From Apodospora peruviana (lineage: Eukaryota; Ascomycota; Sordariomycetes; Sordariales; Lasiosphaeriaceae), in contig JAUEDM010000001.1 of assembly GCA_033439685.1 (NCBI GenBank), positions 1,054,001 through 1,118,000 on the forward strand: a stretch of DNA of 64,000 nt, written 5' to 3'. The translations under genes were made by a program, and so were the position numbers. Positions 45,744 to 57,999 of this stretch are shown piece by piece. Numbering within the stretch: position 1 is the stretch's first letter; every line of letters starts with the position of its first letter. The notes under the pieces are model-generated. The model saw only the letters and a list, made by a program, of their open reading frames with translations, had not been told where the DNA came from and searched no databases.

Positions 45744-47733
45744 TTATCGCAATTGACTGGTCGTCACAGTAATTTTCTTGTGGGTCTTCTTCCCAATGCC
45801 CTTGAACAAGTCGGCAAGTTCATCAAGGTCGATTCCTCGTGAAACCTTCTCGCTGACAGAGATCTCCAAGCGAATATGGGTCTTCTTGTCCATTTCAGTG
45901 GTACATCGAAGCCTTTTCTCAAGTCAATTTCAAGAGACGAAACCGATAGGAGAGACAGACTCACCTGATATTATCATCAATCACTGCCTTGGTCTTCGGC
46001 GGTGCCGTTATGAGATTAACAAGAACGGCTGTCAGAGCTCCGATATAATCAGCCCAGAATGCTGTATCAGGATCGCTGCGGTTGACCCGAACGCGAAGAC
46101 TACTATACAAGTGTTGGTCGATCGGGGCGACACTTCCACCCCATCTTGCGCAAAGGGTCAGGCCTAACACAGCTCGCGTCAGGTGCGTGAGGCCGGGGCA
46201 ATTCGGATCCATGGCTATGGCATCATGGAGAGCGGCGGCGGCGTTTGCAGCGTCATCATGACCAACGCGATCCCATATCTGGCTGACATACACATGCCCA
46301 AGTCCCATTCCGAAGACTGTATTCATCTTGCGAGGATCCAAGTTTCCGGGGAATGCACTCAAAAGACAGTCAACGACAACCGCGAGTCCTGCTCCCTCCT
46401 GCGCTCGAGTTGGAGTTGTCACAAGCTCCGTAGGCACATAAAGTACAGTTGCCGGGCTGCTCTCCCGAACATCCCGAGGCAGCTTCATCATCAACGCGCC
46501 TTCACGGTTGCCACCAGCACAGAAGGTGACTGAGCGGATAGGCGGAATGGCGGCAATCAAGGCTTCCACCACAGTGATAATGGCGGGAAACTGGGCACGC
46601 CGGCGCTTCGACATTCCAAAGATCTTGCCCTCGAAGGCCTTGTTGATTTCAAGCATCTCTTTTGTCCGGCCGAACATCTCGCCCGAAACAGTGTATGATC
46701 CTATCAATGGGATTGGATATGGCTGAATGGGGTCATTGTGCATCAACATGCTGCCGTACCCACGGAAACCTCCTCCGCAGAGATAAACATCAATGCCGGC
46801 GTTGCCATCTGACCCATTGGCGTCCCCAGCCAAGATAGCAATCTCAGCGAGACTCGGGAATGCCCTGCACAATTTCGAAAATGCGTCGCCCATGCCTTGA
46901 TTCAATCTTGACATCTCGGCAGCTTGCACCTCAAGATCATCGGTTTGGAGCACCCTAATCAGCCGAGCTGCACCAAACGGCAAACTCTCCCCGGCCAGTG
47001 CCGCCGCAAGCTCGTAGCCAGGTTGGTTCTCATCTTGCGCAAGAAGACGGGCAGTATATGTATCCATATAAGTCATCTGAATACTGCCACCACCGAGATC
47101 GAGGAATAGGCCCCTGACATCAGCGTAGCCCGACCTGGCGCCCACAGCCCCGAAAAGAGTCTCGACTTGTGGCGCCAGGATATGCACAAGAAGGTCCGGG
47201 GCCTCGGATCTGATGGCATCGAGCATCGACCCAGCGTTCTGAGCTTTGCGCATGGCTTCCGTGGCGAACACCATGACTTGGCCAGGGGGCACGCCGTAGT
47301 CGTCCACGGCGATGGCTCTGAAGCGTGCCAGCGTCTGCGAGACTAGCCTAATAGTATTGGCCGGAAAAGTCAAAGACGGACTGCTTCCCTCGGTAGCTAA
47401 CGGCTTGCTGAGCGCGTCGAACAGAGAGATGGCGGCTCGCTCCCGGTAGACGCATTTGAGCAGTCGAGTCTGTGGCGGAGAGAGATCTGAGATGGAGAAG
47501 CGAATGCCATTGCTTTGATGTAGACCACGTTAGACCGAGAAGCCACCCATGCAGAAGGGTGCAGACTCCTTGTTGCTTCTCTCACTTGCTCTGGGGCAGG
47601 GGTTAAGGAAGCATGATATGGCTTACCTCCCCATATCAACCAGGGCAAAGAGGTGGTTCGAAGCAGCCGGGTCCCAACGAGGCATTTTCTCTGCCAGATT
47701 GGCAAGTGTTATTATGTCGACTGTAGACCCCAT
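45744..47733 (-). CDS. RTG2: Rtg2-type Ppx/GppA phosphatase family protein
   Basis: In yeast, Rtg2 senses mitochondrial state and frees the Rtg1/Rtg3 factors by binding the inhibitor Mks1. Filamentous fungi keep the protein although its wiring there is less known. Minus-strand exons are 47733-47627, 47512-45965 and 45912-45744, giving 607 aa. The sugar-kinase/HSP70/actin-like fold is visible: the phosphate-1 motif FALVDMGSNGIRFSISD near residue 30, VFATEAMRKAQN, LFLDLGGGSIQMTY (phosphate-2), and FGAARLIRVL. The C-terminal part has VYVPTELVTTPTRAQEGAG, GLTLCARWGG and a tail KTHIRLEISVSEKVSRGIDL. Length fits Rtg2 (yeast 588 aa) rather than bacterial exopolyphosphatase. Introns are 114 and 52 bp. 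Confidence 0.9.
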
Positions 47734-48323
47734 CTTTGCGAGCGATCAAGAAAGAGAATGAACGACTACTTGAAGGGTTTGTTGGGCCAAGTCGCGGCTT
47801 CTGTTTGGGCTGAAGTTGGGGAACAGGATGGGAAATCCCGGGACTGAGATGACGGAAGGCTGCAGTGTCGGAAGACGAAGCGAGATTTTTTTTTTTGGTT
47901 CGGTTGTGCTCAGCACGAGCGAATGAAGGCAACCTGATGCGTGGCAGGATCTTAGCGGCTAGTATATGGGAAGGTGCAATTCAAAACCCGTGATGCCTGA
48001 CGAAGGAGATGCCGATATGGAAGGCAGGACGGAAACAAGTGGACGTTGACCCACTAGCGTGGCAGTGGCGACGAATGCCACCAACTGCCCAACGTCTCAC
48101 CTCACAACATTGAGAGCGAATTCTAGAAAATTGGGAGACAAGTTAGGCCGCACCCAGTCTCTTTGAGCGCATTGGCTGATATGCCGTTTTAAACATGATA
48201 AAATAATATTCACAGGTATTTTGTTTTCACGCAGATACACTCCCATCATCATGGCCTTCTCTTTTAAGCTATTCGCAATTCGCACAGGAAATCGAAATGG
48301 CACCCAAAGCACACCACATTGAC
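47734..48323. other. Intergenic between RTG2 and O-fucosyltransferase-like gene
   Basis: These 590 bp contain the RTG2 promoter and the 3' flank of the next minus-strand gene. A T-run of 13 lies at about 47886-47898. No gene is supported. Confidence 0.5.
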
Positions 48324-49734
48324 TTAAGGCCATATCGTCGACTTGAACACAAACCCCTTCTCAGAAATGCCAAAAATCGCTGAGTACGCGTCCTGCCACT
48401 GAACAGTAAAGTTGGAGCTCAGGTCTTGTCCGCCCTCAGATGCCCCAAAAGCACAATTCCGTCTCAACGCGAGGTTCCACGCAAAGCTCGATTCTGACGG
48501 CCCGGCCATTCTCCCAGCGCGGAGTATGACCTCGTAGTCGACAAGCGCGCGCTGGTCCCAGGTAAATTTGTCATAGACCTCCCGATCTTTTTCAGAGAGA
48601 ATGTCTCTCTTCAAGACGACCGTCGCGTTGAGAGTCTTCGCCCTCATCACAAAGGCCGCGATGTGCTCTTCCTTCGCTCCCGTGGCCATGAACACGACCC
48701 GAGCCTTCGAGCTCGCGATATAATCGAGCAGATACGCAGCCTGCGTTTCAAAGTCGGGGAACAGCCCGTCCACGTCTGCCTCGGTCCTTAGATGGACGCC
48801 GACGAACTTGCCGTTTTTGATCCCAGTCCTCGGGTCCAGGTCGAGACTGAATCGCTTCTGCAAGTTGTAGAGACCAGTGGCGGCGATGCGTCTCGCATTC
48901 CCGTTGATGCGGACAAGGCGACCGAAATTCCGTGCGACCGAGGGCTTGTCGAAAGCAGTGGGAAACGCCCAGTTTGTAACCTCCAGGTTGAACCGAATGG
49001 GGTATCTCCGAGCCTCCGGAGGAGACGACATGTCCAGGTAGGACTTGATTTGCTGAGGTAGCAGAGACATGTCCTCGATGACGGTACTGTTCACCGTCAT
49101 CACTTGCATACCTCCAAGCGTTATGGGGCGCGCGGTGAAGACCTCGGGAACGTCGTACAGGTCATCCATCGACTGATAGACTTTCATCTGCGGACAGAAC
49201 CTCGACAGGGTCTGATTCAGATGGCCAAAGTCAAACATGTAGTCGAAAGGCTCGCCTCGAGGAGGCCCCCCACCAGTGGTTGGGATGATATTGACGATGT
49301 TCTTGTCGTCCCTCCTCACGATCTTAGGAACCACCAGTTCCGCTGAAGCCTCGTCAGTGTCTATATCCGAAATAGCGCAACTAGTAGGACCAAAGAAACT
49401 CACCCCCCATCTCGATGGCGAACCGGATGCAGTTCAAGTGAGCATTCTTGACCATGCCAATGCCACCTGGCGCCGGATCGCATGTCAAGATCAGCCCGGG
49501 CGTCCACCTCTTGCTGGCGCACAGCTCCGCAATGCCGGTGCCATCGATGTTGCCATCGATCTCGTGTTCCAAAAAGTCTGAAATGAACAACTCCTTCTGG
49601 TCCTTGAACTTCCGGGTAACGTCGGTCACGGTGTATGTCGCTTCGTGCGAGAACAGATACTTCAGGGTCCACACCGTGATCAGCAGCGGCAGCGCATACT
49701 TGAGCAGCTGGGACACATTCGAAGAGTCCAGCAT
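48324..49734 (-). CDS. O-fucosyltransferase-like type II membrane protein
   Basis: This resembles the GDP-fucose O-fucosyltransferase-like fungal proteins that often carry a misleading 'alternative oxidase' label in databases. Minus-strand exons are 49734-49404 and 49360-48324 (43-bp intron), giving 455 aa. A short cytosolic N-terminus is followed by a signal anchor LLKYALPLLITVWTLKYLF (about residues 10-28), implying a Golgi or ER lumen catalytic domain. Family marks are TPGLILTCDPAPGGIGMVKN, IRFAIEMG...AELVVPKIVRRD, FVGVHLRTEADVDGLFPDFE (the GT region with HLR(T/x)E) and AGRMAGPSESSFAWNLALRR. An upstream in-frame ATG at 49764 would add ten residues. No di-iron motifs of real alternative oxidase are present. 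Acceptor and linkage are unknown. Confidence 0.82.
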
Positions 49735-52700
49735 TGCGTCTGAGGGTGTCCTACATAAGATCACCAGAGGGAATACTCAACCACTGGTAAGGGCGGACCG
49801 CGATGAATGAACTCGTTGCGAGGTGAGGAGCACAACCATCACGGAATCCAGCATTGAGGCTCGTGGCAATAACTAGAAAACGAGAGCGTCGCGCCCAAAC
49901 AGGCATAGCCCATCGCCGCTTTGGGAATTATTGGATTGAGCTGAAGAAGCCACAGGGGTAGAAGCTGAGATGCCGAATCGTCATCGGTATTGCGAACCCA
50001 TGCGGCTCGTAGCACTCGACGTCTTTGCGCTGCATGCTCAAAATACGGGCTGCTCAGCTGGATTCACATACTATTCGTTTCTTGAGTCATGAGAACCCTT
50101 CAAAGTTTAGAGGGGCGAGGTGTCGCTCGCAGAGACAGAGCGAAGGCGTTTTCAAAGTCCAGCCAATCGGCTAAAGTCAGCAACATGGTTCTCACGGTTC
50201 GAACAAGTCTTGCAGAAATGTGATGAGACAAATCGGAACCGTCAATTATCTCGTGGTCGGCAAGACATGAAGAAAAGTAAGACAAAGCCTCCGCCTCGAT
50301 CATTAGTCGCAACCACCATCGATTTCCATCGTAACCTGCTACAAGATCCGAGGGGCCACTGTCTTGAATCTTCAGCTGCCGGGCCGGCGCCGGTGCTGCA
50401 ACTTCAAGGGCTTGTTCGACACCACTGGTTACCCCAGACATGGCGGTCTAACCCGACGTTAGCGTGAAGTTGAACCCGGAAGCCATTTGACAGGTCCGCG
50501 GCGTTGCAACACGTCGGTCCAAACGATCCAAACCGGACATAGGGGTATTTGAAGTGTTCAAGCTAACATTGTCACATTGACAAGCCAGCCCAGAGCCCGG
50601 GGCCAAGGATGGGACACGAGAACTGAATGCAGCACACGGTCGTTCTTTCGATCCTCCCCCGTCACCAAAGCAAAGACCTGGTCCAGGAGAGAAGCTGTGC
50701 CATCACTATAATCACTTTGAATCTCCATGCATAGGAGAGTCGTGTTAGTGGCTGCGGCGGCGGACATGTCAGAATGTGCAATGGGACGTTGAGTTGCTCA
50801 GTGTTGATGCCCCAGGCCTGCCACGTACTGAGATAGCTCCACCACAAGACAAACGCCGGCCTCGATGCGACGATGACACCTAAGCGAGTTGGGCGAGGAG
50901 CCAATCACCGTCGACATCCGTTTCGATTGGCCGTGTCCTGTATGGACGCGAACGCGACCAGACCAACTCAGTTCTGATGCACTCACAGACCACGATCCAC
51001 AGCACAGAGCAATTGACGGTGGATTATCAATTCCTAAAAGTGACCTCACTCGAATCCCTTATAAAAGTCGATAGATCACATATTTGGGCTGTCATCTAAG
51101 CACATCCTAGGTGCTACAATATCGAATGCAAATCTTTGCGTCACATCTTCATGCGTTTCCCCAGGGATTGATGAGAAAGAGGGAGAGAAGGTGGAAGGAA
51201 AGCCTTGGTGAGGGGGCGGGGGGAACCACTTAAACTTCGTTTCCCAGCGCGTCTCGCAAACGCGAAAAAACACGTCTTCCAACCTCGCTCCGCCCTGGGT
51301 TCTCACTCCCAGCAAGCTGCACAGGCGATTCCCAAGGTCAGGCATCATGAGGTCGCCAACAAAGATATTAGGTAAGAAGAGAGAACGCAGGATCACTACC
51401 TTACTTGCGTTTGCATTACATGATTTAAACATCATCGTTGCTGCTCTATTTTGCGAGGACGAATTGGCTCCTGCAATTGCTCCCGCGTTTGTGAGGGGTC
51501 GACGACATCTGTCGACTAAAAGCCCCCCCGCCAGCTAAGGGTAGGCTTGCATCTGCATGTCGTCCCTATCGCGTCTCGCCAATTCAGTTTTACCAGCCTC
51601 TCGATTTTTCCCGTCTCGACCGTCGACGTTCAAGACGACGGGAGCTCGAGCCACGCATCCAATCATGACAGTCGCACAAGCTGTTTGCTCCTGACTGGCA
51701 CATAATCTACGGATACCTCGTGTGGTTGCGCCTGCACTTGCATTTTCAGCGCGTTCTTCGGGTCTTCAAAAGGGGGTCTATCACCTCGATTCTGCAAGTC
51801 GGGCTTCGAAAGCAAGCCACTGCACCGATTCGTCTCACGCACTGGCCCGAGTTGGAAGACACCCGTTTGACGGCCAGTGAAGAATCTGCCTGCTAGCAGA
51901 TCTGCAGTCTGCATTGCGCACCGTTGGACCCTTTTTGGCGACTGCTCTGGACGTTGCAAAGAAGGGCAGGGGTTGGCCTCAATCCCCCGGGTCTCCCCTT
52001 CAACTGGCATATCCTAGGCTCTCCTTGGAACACGCCGCCATCTCCAGGTGTTCTCGACGGACCAACCCGACCCCAGGTCGGTCGCGGTTCTCGACGCGCC
52101 CACTGCTCTGTCTACTCGCTGTCAACGAGGGATCGCTGCGTCTGCACTCAAGCTTCTTTTGACTGGGTGGCCAGTAGCCCATGAGGCGTGTCCGCTCCAC
52201 TGAGTTGCTTGCGACTGGATTCGTCCTTCAAAGTCCTCCAGCATCGTCTGCCCACTATAGCCTGCAGCCATCCCCAATCCCCACGTCCACCGTTCGGCGT
52301 CCACTCCTCTGGTGCGAACCTCACTGCCAACGACCTGTATGTACAGACTGAGAACGGCGGACCCTTGAATTCAACAGAAAAAAAAGGTCCGACAGGGGTT
52401 TTTTGGGTTTCCCTGCACTCCACTGTATCCACTTGAGGAGAGCGCGACTTGTTCTGTGGCCGTCGTTCACTGGTAGAAGTTCTGGACTCCAGTCTTTTTG
52501 GTGGGGTTTTGGCTGGTGCTCCGTCTCTCCGCCCGCACGCCAGCCCGTCCTAGGTCCCCCTCCCTGCTGCCCTTGACCATCCACCCTCGCCCGTCCTCGC
52601 TTGGCCTCTCTTTCTCCGGCCAAATAATATTTCACCTGGCGCACCACCAAAACTCCCAGGGTCCTCTACATATCCGGCATCCCATCTCGTACTCCCATTT

Positions 52701-53406
52701 CCCTTCCCCATCCCCTTCTCTTCACTTCCGCCAGTCACTCATTTGCGACCAAATCGACGGCCGGTCGCGCTTGGCGCAGGGTCTCGGGTACTACTCCTCA
52801 CGTTAACGACTTCACGACGAACGGAGACTTACATCCACGACCCCTTTCACCTCTTCACCTCACCCCCGGCGAGGGCGACCCATTTTCTATTGTCTTTACG
52901 CCCTCACCGACACCCGGCGACGACTTCCCTAATTCTGCCCCTTTTGGTCCCAATTCATTTGATTAAAGAGACCTGAGCGCTTGCAGCTTCCAGTCCACGG
53001 TTCCGTAGCTTTTACCCTGGCCGCTAGCTGCATCACCAGCCATCCGATTTTGTGCCTTTTGCAGAACGTTTGCAACGACAGCGCCCTTAGGCCCGACCCG
53101 CGCAGCGAAGTCTGTCACGCACACAGCGGAAAAAAAGCTTCGAACTAGCTTTGCGGCAGCTGTTTGACAGCAGAGCTATCTTGACCGGAAGCTCCAAGTC
53201 AGCGCGACACCAACTAGCTGCCATTCGCACTGCCGGCAGAGCTCCTGGTGATATTTCCACAGCGCAAACTTTGCCCGATAACAGCAGAGAGCTGGCATTG
53301 TTGGAAACGACTCGACCTTTTATCTGAACCCTTATATCCCTTAACTCACTATTCGATTCCTTCATGACGTCCTGCATTCCTCGGCTTATACATATTCTGT
53401 ATCAAC
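49735..53406. other. Long intergenic region upstream of the unrecognised 53.4-kb gene
   Basis: This is 3.7 kb without a supported gene. The left part holds the promoter of the O-fucosyltransferase-like gene. A 113-codon minus frame (50441-50100) is unrecognised. From about 51540 to 53400 the sequence is pyrimidine-rich and resembles a long 5' leader for the next gene. Overlapping frames there are treated as chance. Confidence 0.45.
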
Positions 53407-55320
53407 ATGAGTCAACATTCCGGAGCTGCGACCCTCCCAAGGGGCTTCAGGTTTTCTAGCTATGAAACGCCCAAAACCCCGGAGCCCTTTGGGCAAAGTG
53501 GAGAGGCGCAGATGCCGTCGCCACCCAAGCCGCGATTAAGATTGAAGAGGCGCATCGTCTCCCACTTCACCGCGCCGACCCAGCAATTCCTGGCTTCTGT
53601 CGCCGCTGCGGATGTTCCCATACCGACTATTGAAGAGCCACAGGCCGATCCTGCAGACTCCGATATGATCAGCATCGATGCCTTCCCCCAGCTCCTGCAG
53701 GACGAAGACAGCGACATGCTCCTGTTGCAGCCCCGGGGAAGGACATTCTCACCGCCAAAGACTCCAGCACCAAGTTTCGTGCCTTCTCTCTCTCCGAAGC
53801 GTTATCCTCAATGGACTATCGACTCGGCAATCAGCAGCAGCGTCGAATCAACTCCCGATTACGAATCCAGCAGGCCGTCGACGTCGAGGTCGACACAAAC
53901 CAGCGCATCCCTCTTTAGCCACCTGTCACAGGTCTCAGATGACGATCTCTGTTTGGGCTCTGAAGTGGACGGAAAAGAAAGATATGTTCTTGAGGATGCT
54001 GAGCTCCGCGACGCTGCGCGCTCTAGTAGAAAGGCAAGAAAGGCGCCGTGGACGAAAGCCATGAGCGACCATTTGTGGTCGACATTCGTGTTGTATCTCC
54101 AAGACCCCAAGGTTACCCCGGTCCGCATGGGCAAGAGCTGCATCCCTCCCCAAGGAGTTTGCCTTCGCGTTGCACGAGAAGCAAAGCGCAGCTGGAAAGG
54201 CGCAAAAGGATTGACCAAAGCTGCTAGTGCGGGTGACGGCAGGAAAAGTGGTAGCAGCACGCCAACTGCTGACAGCGCCGTTACTTTCATCCAATGGCCT
54301 CATACTTGTGCAGCGACCCGCGCTCATTTGCGCGAACTTTGCAGGTTAAAGGCTACAGCCGGGCCAAAGACCCACGGGTTCATGTCTCGGAGTTCGACTC
54401 CGTTCAGCCAGGCTGCGGCTCGTCACTGGAACCGCCGGTCGACGCCGGGCCGGACACCAGCCGTGTACGCCACTCAAGACATGTCCATGTCGCTTACTCT
54501 TAGTACGGCGGCCAGCATGCAGCCACAGGGACCTTTGGCTCAGTTGACTAGGTCGAGTCCAGAACCTGCTGAGCCAGCCCGCCCAGCGCTTGCAATCGGA
54601 GAGATGCTCAATACATTCGAGGGCGAACCATCATTTGCCGAGCGGCGTCGCCTTGGCTCTCCTTTCGGCGCAAAAAGCTATGGCCCTAGCTCTTCTGGTT
54701 CTCTTGCGGCGGCACTCAGTCTGGGGGGTTCTATGCCTCGCAGACAAACCCACACGGTGGGACCTCGGCGAACGCTACAGTCACCCGTCCGACTTAGCAG
54801 GTCGGGCACGCAGAAGCGTCGGAATACGCAGTCGAGCGAGCCTCGCAAGAGGCCAAGCATTGGCGCTGACCTTTGGTTGGATCCGAATGCCGTTGCGGGA
54901 GGCGAGGTTGGTCTGGGTACAGAATTCAGCTCGACCAGTTCGAACCGACGCGATGATCTTTTTATCCCAAGGATACCGATCGAACCTGTGCTGACGACGT
55001 CCGCAAGCATGCCCGACGTCGGGGCTCAGCTACTTGCCGCACCCGAAATGCCACCTCCCCGGCTGGGATCTCCTTTCTCAGCGACGTCGAATTCTAGCTT
55101 CAGTTTCCCTAATCGGCTCCATCGCTCATACCAGGCTGGTAGTATCGATCTGGGTAGCCTGGGTCGGCCCTTTGCGACATTCCAACAAGTTACGGAACTC
55201 AGTGCACAGCAACCTCTGCAACCTCGCGCCAATCTGGCTGGTAGGCTGGCTTATATCGACCAAAGGTTGAAGGAGCTCCGGCGCCGCGACGCTCGTCGTC
55301 GATCCGAGTCTCCATTGTAA
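53407..55320 (+). CDS. Conserved-looking protein of unknown function
   Basis: This is an intron-less 637-aa frame. I do not recognise a named family. Most of the protein is disordered and rich in Ser, Pro, Arg. A compact block APWTKAMSDHLWSTFVLYLQ, DPKVTPVRMGKSCIPPQGVC, LRVAREAKRSWKGAKG (about residues 212-266), continuing to FIQWPHTCAATRAHLRELCR (about 290-315), has the look of a small helical DNA- or RNA-binding domain and is the likely conserved core. Proline-directed Ser/Thr sites are abundant (TPKTPEP, SPPKTPAPS, STPGRTPA), fitting a CDK or MAPK substrate. The C-terminus ends in a basic coiled-coil RLAYIDQRLKELRRRDARRR. A nuclear regulator is plausible but is only inference. Confidence 0.75.
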   Translation: MSQHSGAATLPRGFRFSSYETPKTPEPFGQSGEAQMPSPPKPRLRLKRRIVSHFTAPTQQFLASVAAADVPIPTIEEPQADPADSDMISIDAFPQLLQDEDSDMLLLQPRGRTFSPPKTPAPSFVPSLSPKRYPQWTIDSAISSSVESTPDYESSRPSTSRSTQTSASLFSHLSQVSDDDLCLGSEVDGKERYVLEDAELRDAARSSRKARKAPWTKAMSDHLWSTFVLYLQDPKVTPVRMGKSCIPPQGVCLRVAREAKRSWKGAKGLTKAASAGDGRKSGSSTPTADSAVTFIQWPHTCAATRAHLRELCRLKATAGPKTHGFMSRSSTPFSQAAARHWNRRSTPGRTPAVYATQDMSMSLTLSTAASMQPQGPLAQLTRSSPEPAEPARPALAIGEMLNTFEGEPSFAERRRLGSPFGAKSYGPSSSGSLAAALSLGGSMPRRQTHTVGPRRTLQSPVRLSRSGTQKRRNTQSSEPRKRPSIGADLWLDPNAVAGGEVGLGTEFSSTSSNRRDDLFIPRIPIEPVLTTSASMPDVGAQLLAAPEMPPPRLGSPFSATSNSSFSFPNRLHRSYQAGSIDLGSLGRPFATFQQVTELSAQQPLQPRANLAGRLAYIDQRLKELRRRDARRRSESPL

Positions 55321-56728
55321 CAACACCATTTCGGCATTTTCATGACGACATTTCTTCGCTTCACTATTCCTGTTTTAATTGCCCATTTTATTTCTTATTT
55401 CTTTGCTATTTTACCTCATGATCCTGACGACTTCACGTTGCAACTACCAAAAAACACTTAGATGTCTCTCGAAATTTCCTTGTTTTCTTTTCTCATCTCA
55501 TGAACGTACGTGGAAAGGGAAATACCCGCGCTGAAATAGGGATCGGATTGCGAACTTGAATGATTGGATGAAGAAGTGTGAGTGAGCTGGAGGAGGTCGC
55601 TCGGGGAGGTGTTGAAAGCAAACAGATATCAGATTGGAGGACATTTGTTTTTAACTTTTCTTCCTTGCCTTTGCTATATATGCGAGGCTTCTTTTCCTTT
55701 ATATTTTCCTTTGCAATCATGTTATCACGGCCGGCAATTTTCAACGCTGATGAGGCCGAAAAGTTAACAATTTTTACGACGATATGAAATGGCTCACGAA
55801 CGGATTTGTTTTCCTTACTTCACTTTTGGCTTCTTTATTGGTGGAGGTTTTGATTCTAGAGGAGAGATAGGGGCTTGGGCTGGTTTAGACAGGTCCCTTG
55901 ATTTGTATGTATGCGGTGCGAGGTGTCTTCGGACGAGGCTGAGGGAGCTTACCTTGGCTTGAGTAAAGTGGTTTATATAACCTGGCAACCTTGGCTACCT
56001 ACCTTGTTACTGAAACTATGGAGGAGGCAAATGAAATATAGACTGAGCTGGAGAAGTTCACTGAAATTCATCTGTCCGTAAACGTGCCAAGGAGATGCGA
56101 TACAAAGATTTCCAGATGTCGTGATGATGCATGGTAATGCTGAGCAATTTGACCATAATCAGGAAACATCGTCGATCATTCTAGAGACAGGTCAGGAATG
56201 TTGAGGACAGGATTAGAGCTCTAGGAACGATGCTGCCTATGAAAATTGTTGCGGAGAAGCTCCCAATCTCGCGTGCAGTGTACTTTTGTATCAGGGGATT
56301 CCTGGCTGTGTCACCACCAAACCCACTGCCCCGGATTTTACGGGACCAAGGATGTTGCAAAACGGGCTAGGCATGGGGACCGTTGCGGACAGCTTACCAA
56401 CTTATCTAGCTCGCTCGGTTGAATGACCTCCGCCGCTGCAAGCACAGGGATAGGTTTGGTCGACGACACTCGTTCGGAAGCATCGAGAGTTCCGAATCTC
56501 CATTTCACACACATACACACGCACCAACAAGGAACTGAAGTTCCACAACCTTTCTTTTTTTTTTCCTTGCCTTTTTCTTTTACCTGTAGTCTTGAATCTC
56601 TCCGCGGTGCGCGCCCAAGCTACCTCCCCGTTCTGGTGGGGCGTTTTCGACTCTTTTCTTCCCTCCGTTGCTTGGTATCGCAGTTAGATGCTGCCCCGAT
56701 CGCCATTACCGTCGCTGCCGCCGTCGCA
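55321..56728. other. Intergenic, upstream of PER1
   Basis: This contains the 3' flank of the preceding gene and the PER1 promoter. Short frames at 55578-55787 and the 221-codon frame at 56423-57088 overlap the true PER1 first exon; the ATG used for PER1 lies inside the latter. No other gene is supported. Confidence 0.5.
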
Positions 56729-57999
56729 ATGCTGAGTCTCACGCTGGGGACGACGAGGAGGGAACGAACTGATGTCAGAGGAGGAGAAGAACAAATAAAG
56801 CGGAGGGGGAGGCTACCGCAGCAGCTAGCACTGATATGTGTTGCTGCGATGGTCATGGTCCTGTTCGCGACTCCGGTCAGCGCGTCGGTTGGAGATCGTC
56901 TTCCCGAGTTTAGCGAGTGTGTCGAGGTTCGTTGTTTCTCTTGCTACCAACTAACCCAGCTTTGCGCAAACCTAGCTAATCATAGTAAACAGATCTGTCA
57001 ACGCGAAAACTGTGGCGCCGACTCAGAGCATAATACACCTATCCGTATGTCAACTCCCGGGTATCCTCCTCGAAAACATGACCGCTAATGAACGAATAAA
57101 TAGCCCTCCACCATCGCCTCCTCCTCTGGACCTGCCCGGCCGAATGCGACTACACATGCCAACACATCATCACGATCCGGCGCGTATCGGCGAAACCCCC
57201 GCAGCCGATTGTCCAATTCCACGGCAAGTGGCCCTTTTATCGGTTTCTGGGCATGCAAGAGCCGGCGAGCGTGTTGTTCTCTGCAGGCAACTTGTTGGCG
57301 CACTACGACGGCTTGTACAACAAGATCCTCCCCAACATGCCGCCCTCCTACACGATGCGGCCCTACTACGTCGCGCTGGCGTACGTGGGCATGGTGACTT
57401 GGTTTTTTAGCCTAGTGTTCCACATGCGCGACTTCGCCGTGACGGAACAGTTGGACTATTTTGCCGCTGGCGCGTCGGTGATGTACGGGATGTACTACAC
57501 GGTTGTCCGGGTCTTCAGGTTAGATCGTGACTCCTCAGGGAGAAGGGGAAGCGTGCTGCGCGCCTGGACGGGTTTGTGTGTAAGTCTGTACGTGTGCCAT
57601 GTTGCGTACCTGAAGCTGTGGGACTGGGACTACACATATAACATGGCGGCCAATGTGGCGTGCGGCGCGGTGCAGAACGTGATGTGGAGCTGGTTCAGTT
57701 GGGATAGGTATAGGAGAAGCCGGCGGGCGTGGGCCGTCTGGCCTGGTATCGTGGTTGCGTGGGTGCTGGTGGCCATGAGTATGGAGTTGTTGGATTTCGC
57801 TCCCGTTTGGGGGGTGTTGGATGCGCATAGCTTGTGGCATTTTGGGACGATTGCGCCGGCTGTGTTGTGGTATAAGTAAGTCCTCTCTCTCCTCTCACGG
57901 GTTCTGGGATTTTTTCCTGATAAAGCCTTCGTTGCTTTTAGCTTCCTGGTGAAAGATGCGCAGGATGATATGGCTGGTAGTGGGAGGCTTAAAGCGTGA
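56729..57999 (+). CDS. PER1: GPI-lipid remodelling protein PER1 (PGAP3 type)
   Basis: PER1 is an ER membrane phospholipase A2 that removes the unsaturated sn-2 acyl chain from GPI anchors before lipid remodelling. Exons are 56729-56926, 56993-57044, 57104-57875 and 57942-57999, giving 359 aa. A leader with LALICVAAMVMVLFATPVSA is followed by a luminal Cys-rich part: SVGDRLPEFSECVE|ICQRENCG, LLLWTCPAECDYTCQHIIT. Then QPIVQFHGKWPFYRFLGMQE leads into the multi-spanning CREST-superfamily region (YYVALAYVGMVTWFFSLVFH, VFHMRDFAVTEQLDYFAAGA, ending LDAHSLWHFGTIAP with the conserved DxHxxWH). Junctions restore these motifs exactly. An upstream in-frame ATG at 56423 is possible but the leader from 56729 fits the family better. 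Confidence 0.94.

Noticed and set aside
48324..49734. Annotation as alternative oxidase
   Set aside because: The label is common for homologues, but there are no di-iron ExxH motifs, while the signal anchor and HLR(T)E region fit a glycosyltransferase-like fold.
56423..56728. Upstream in-frame ATG for PER1 at 56423
   Set aside because: It would add 102 residues of low-complexity leader before the signal sequence. The ATG at 56729 places the hydrophobic leader near the N-terminus as in the family.
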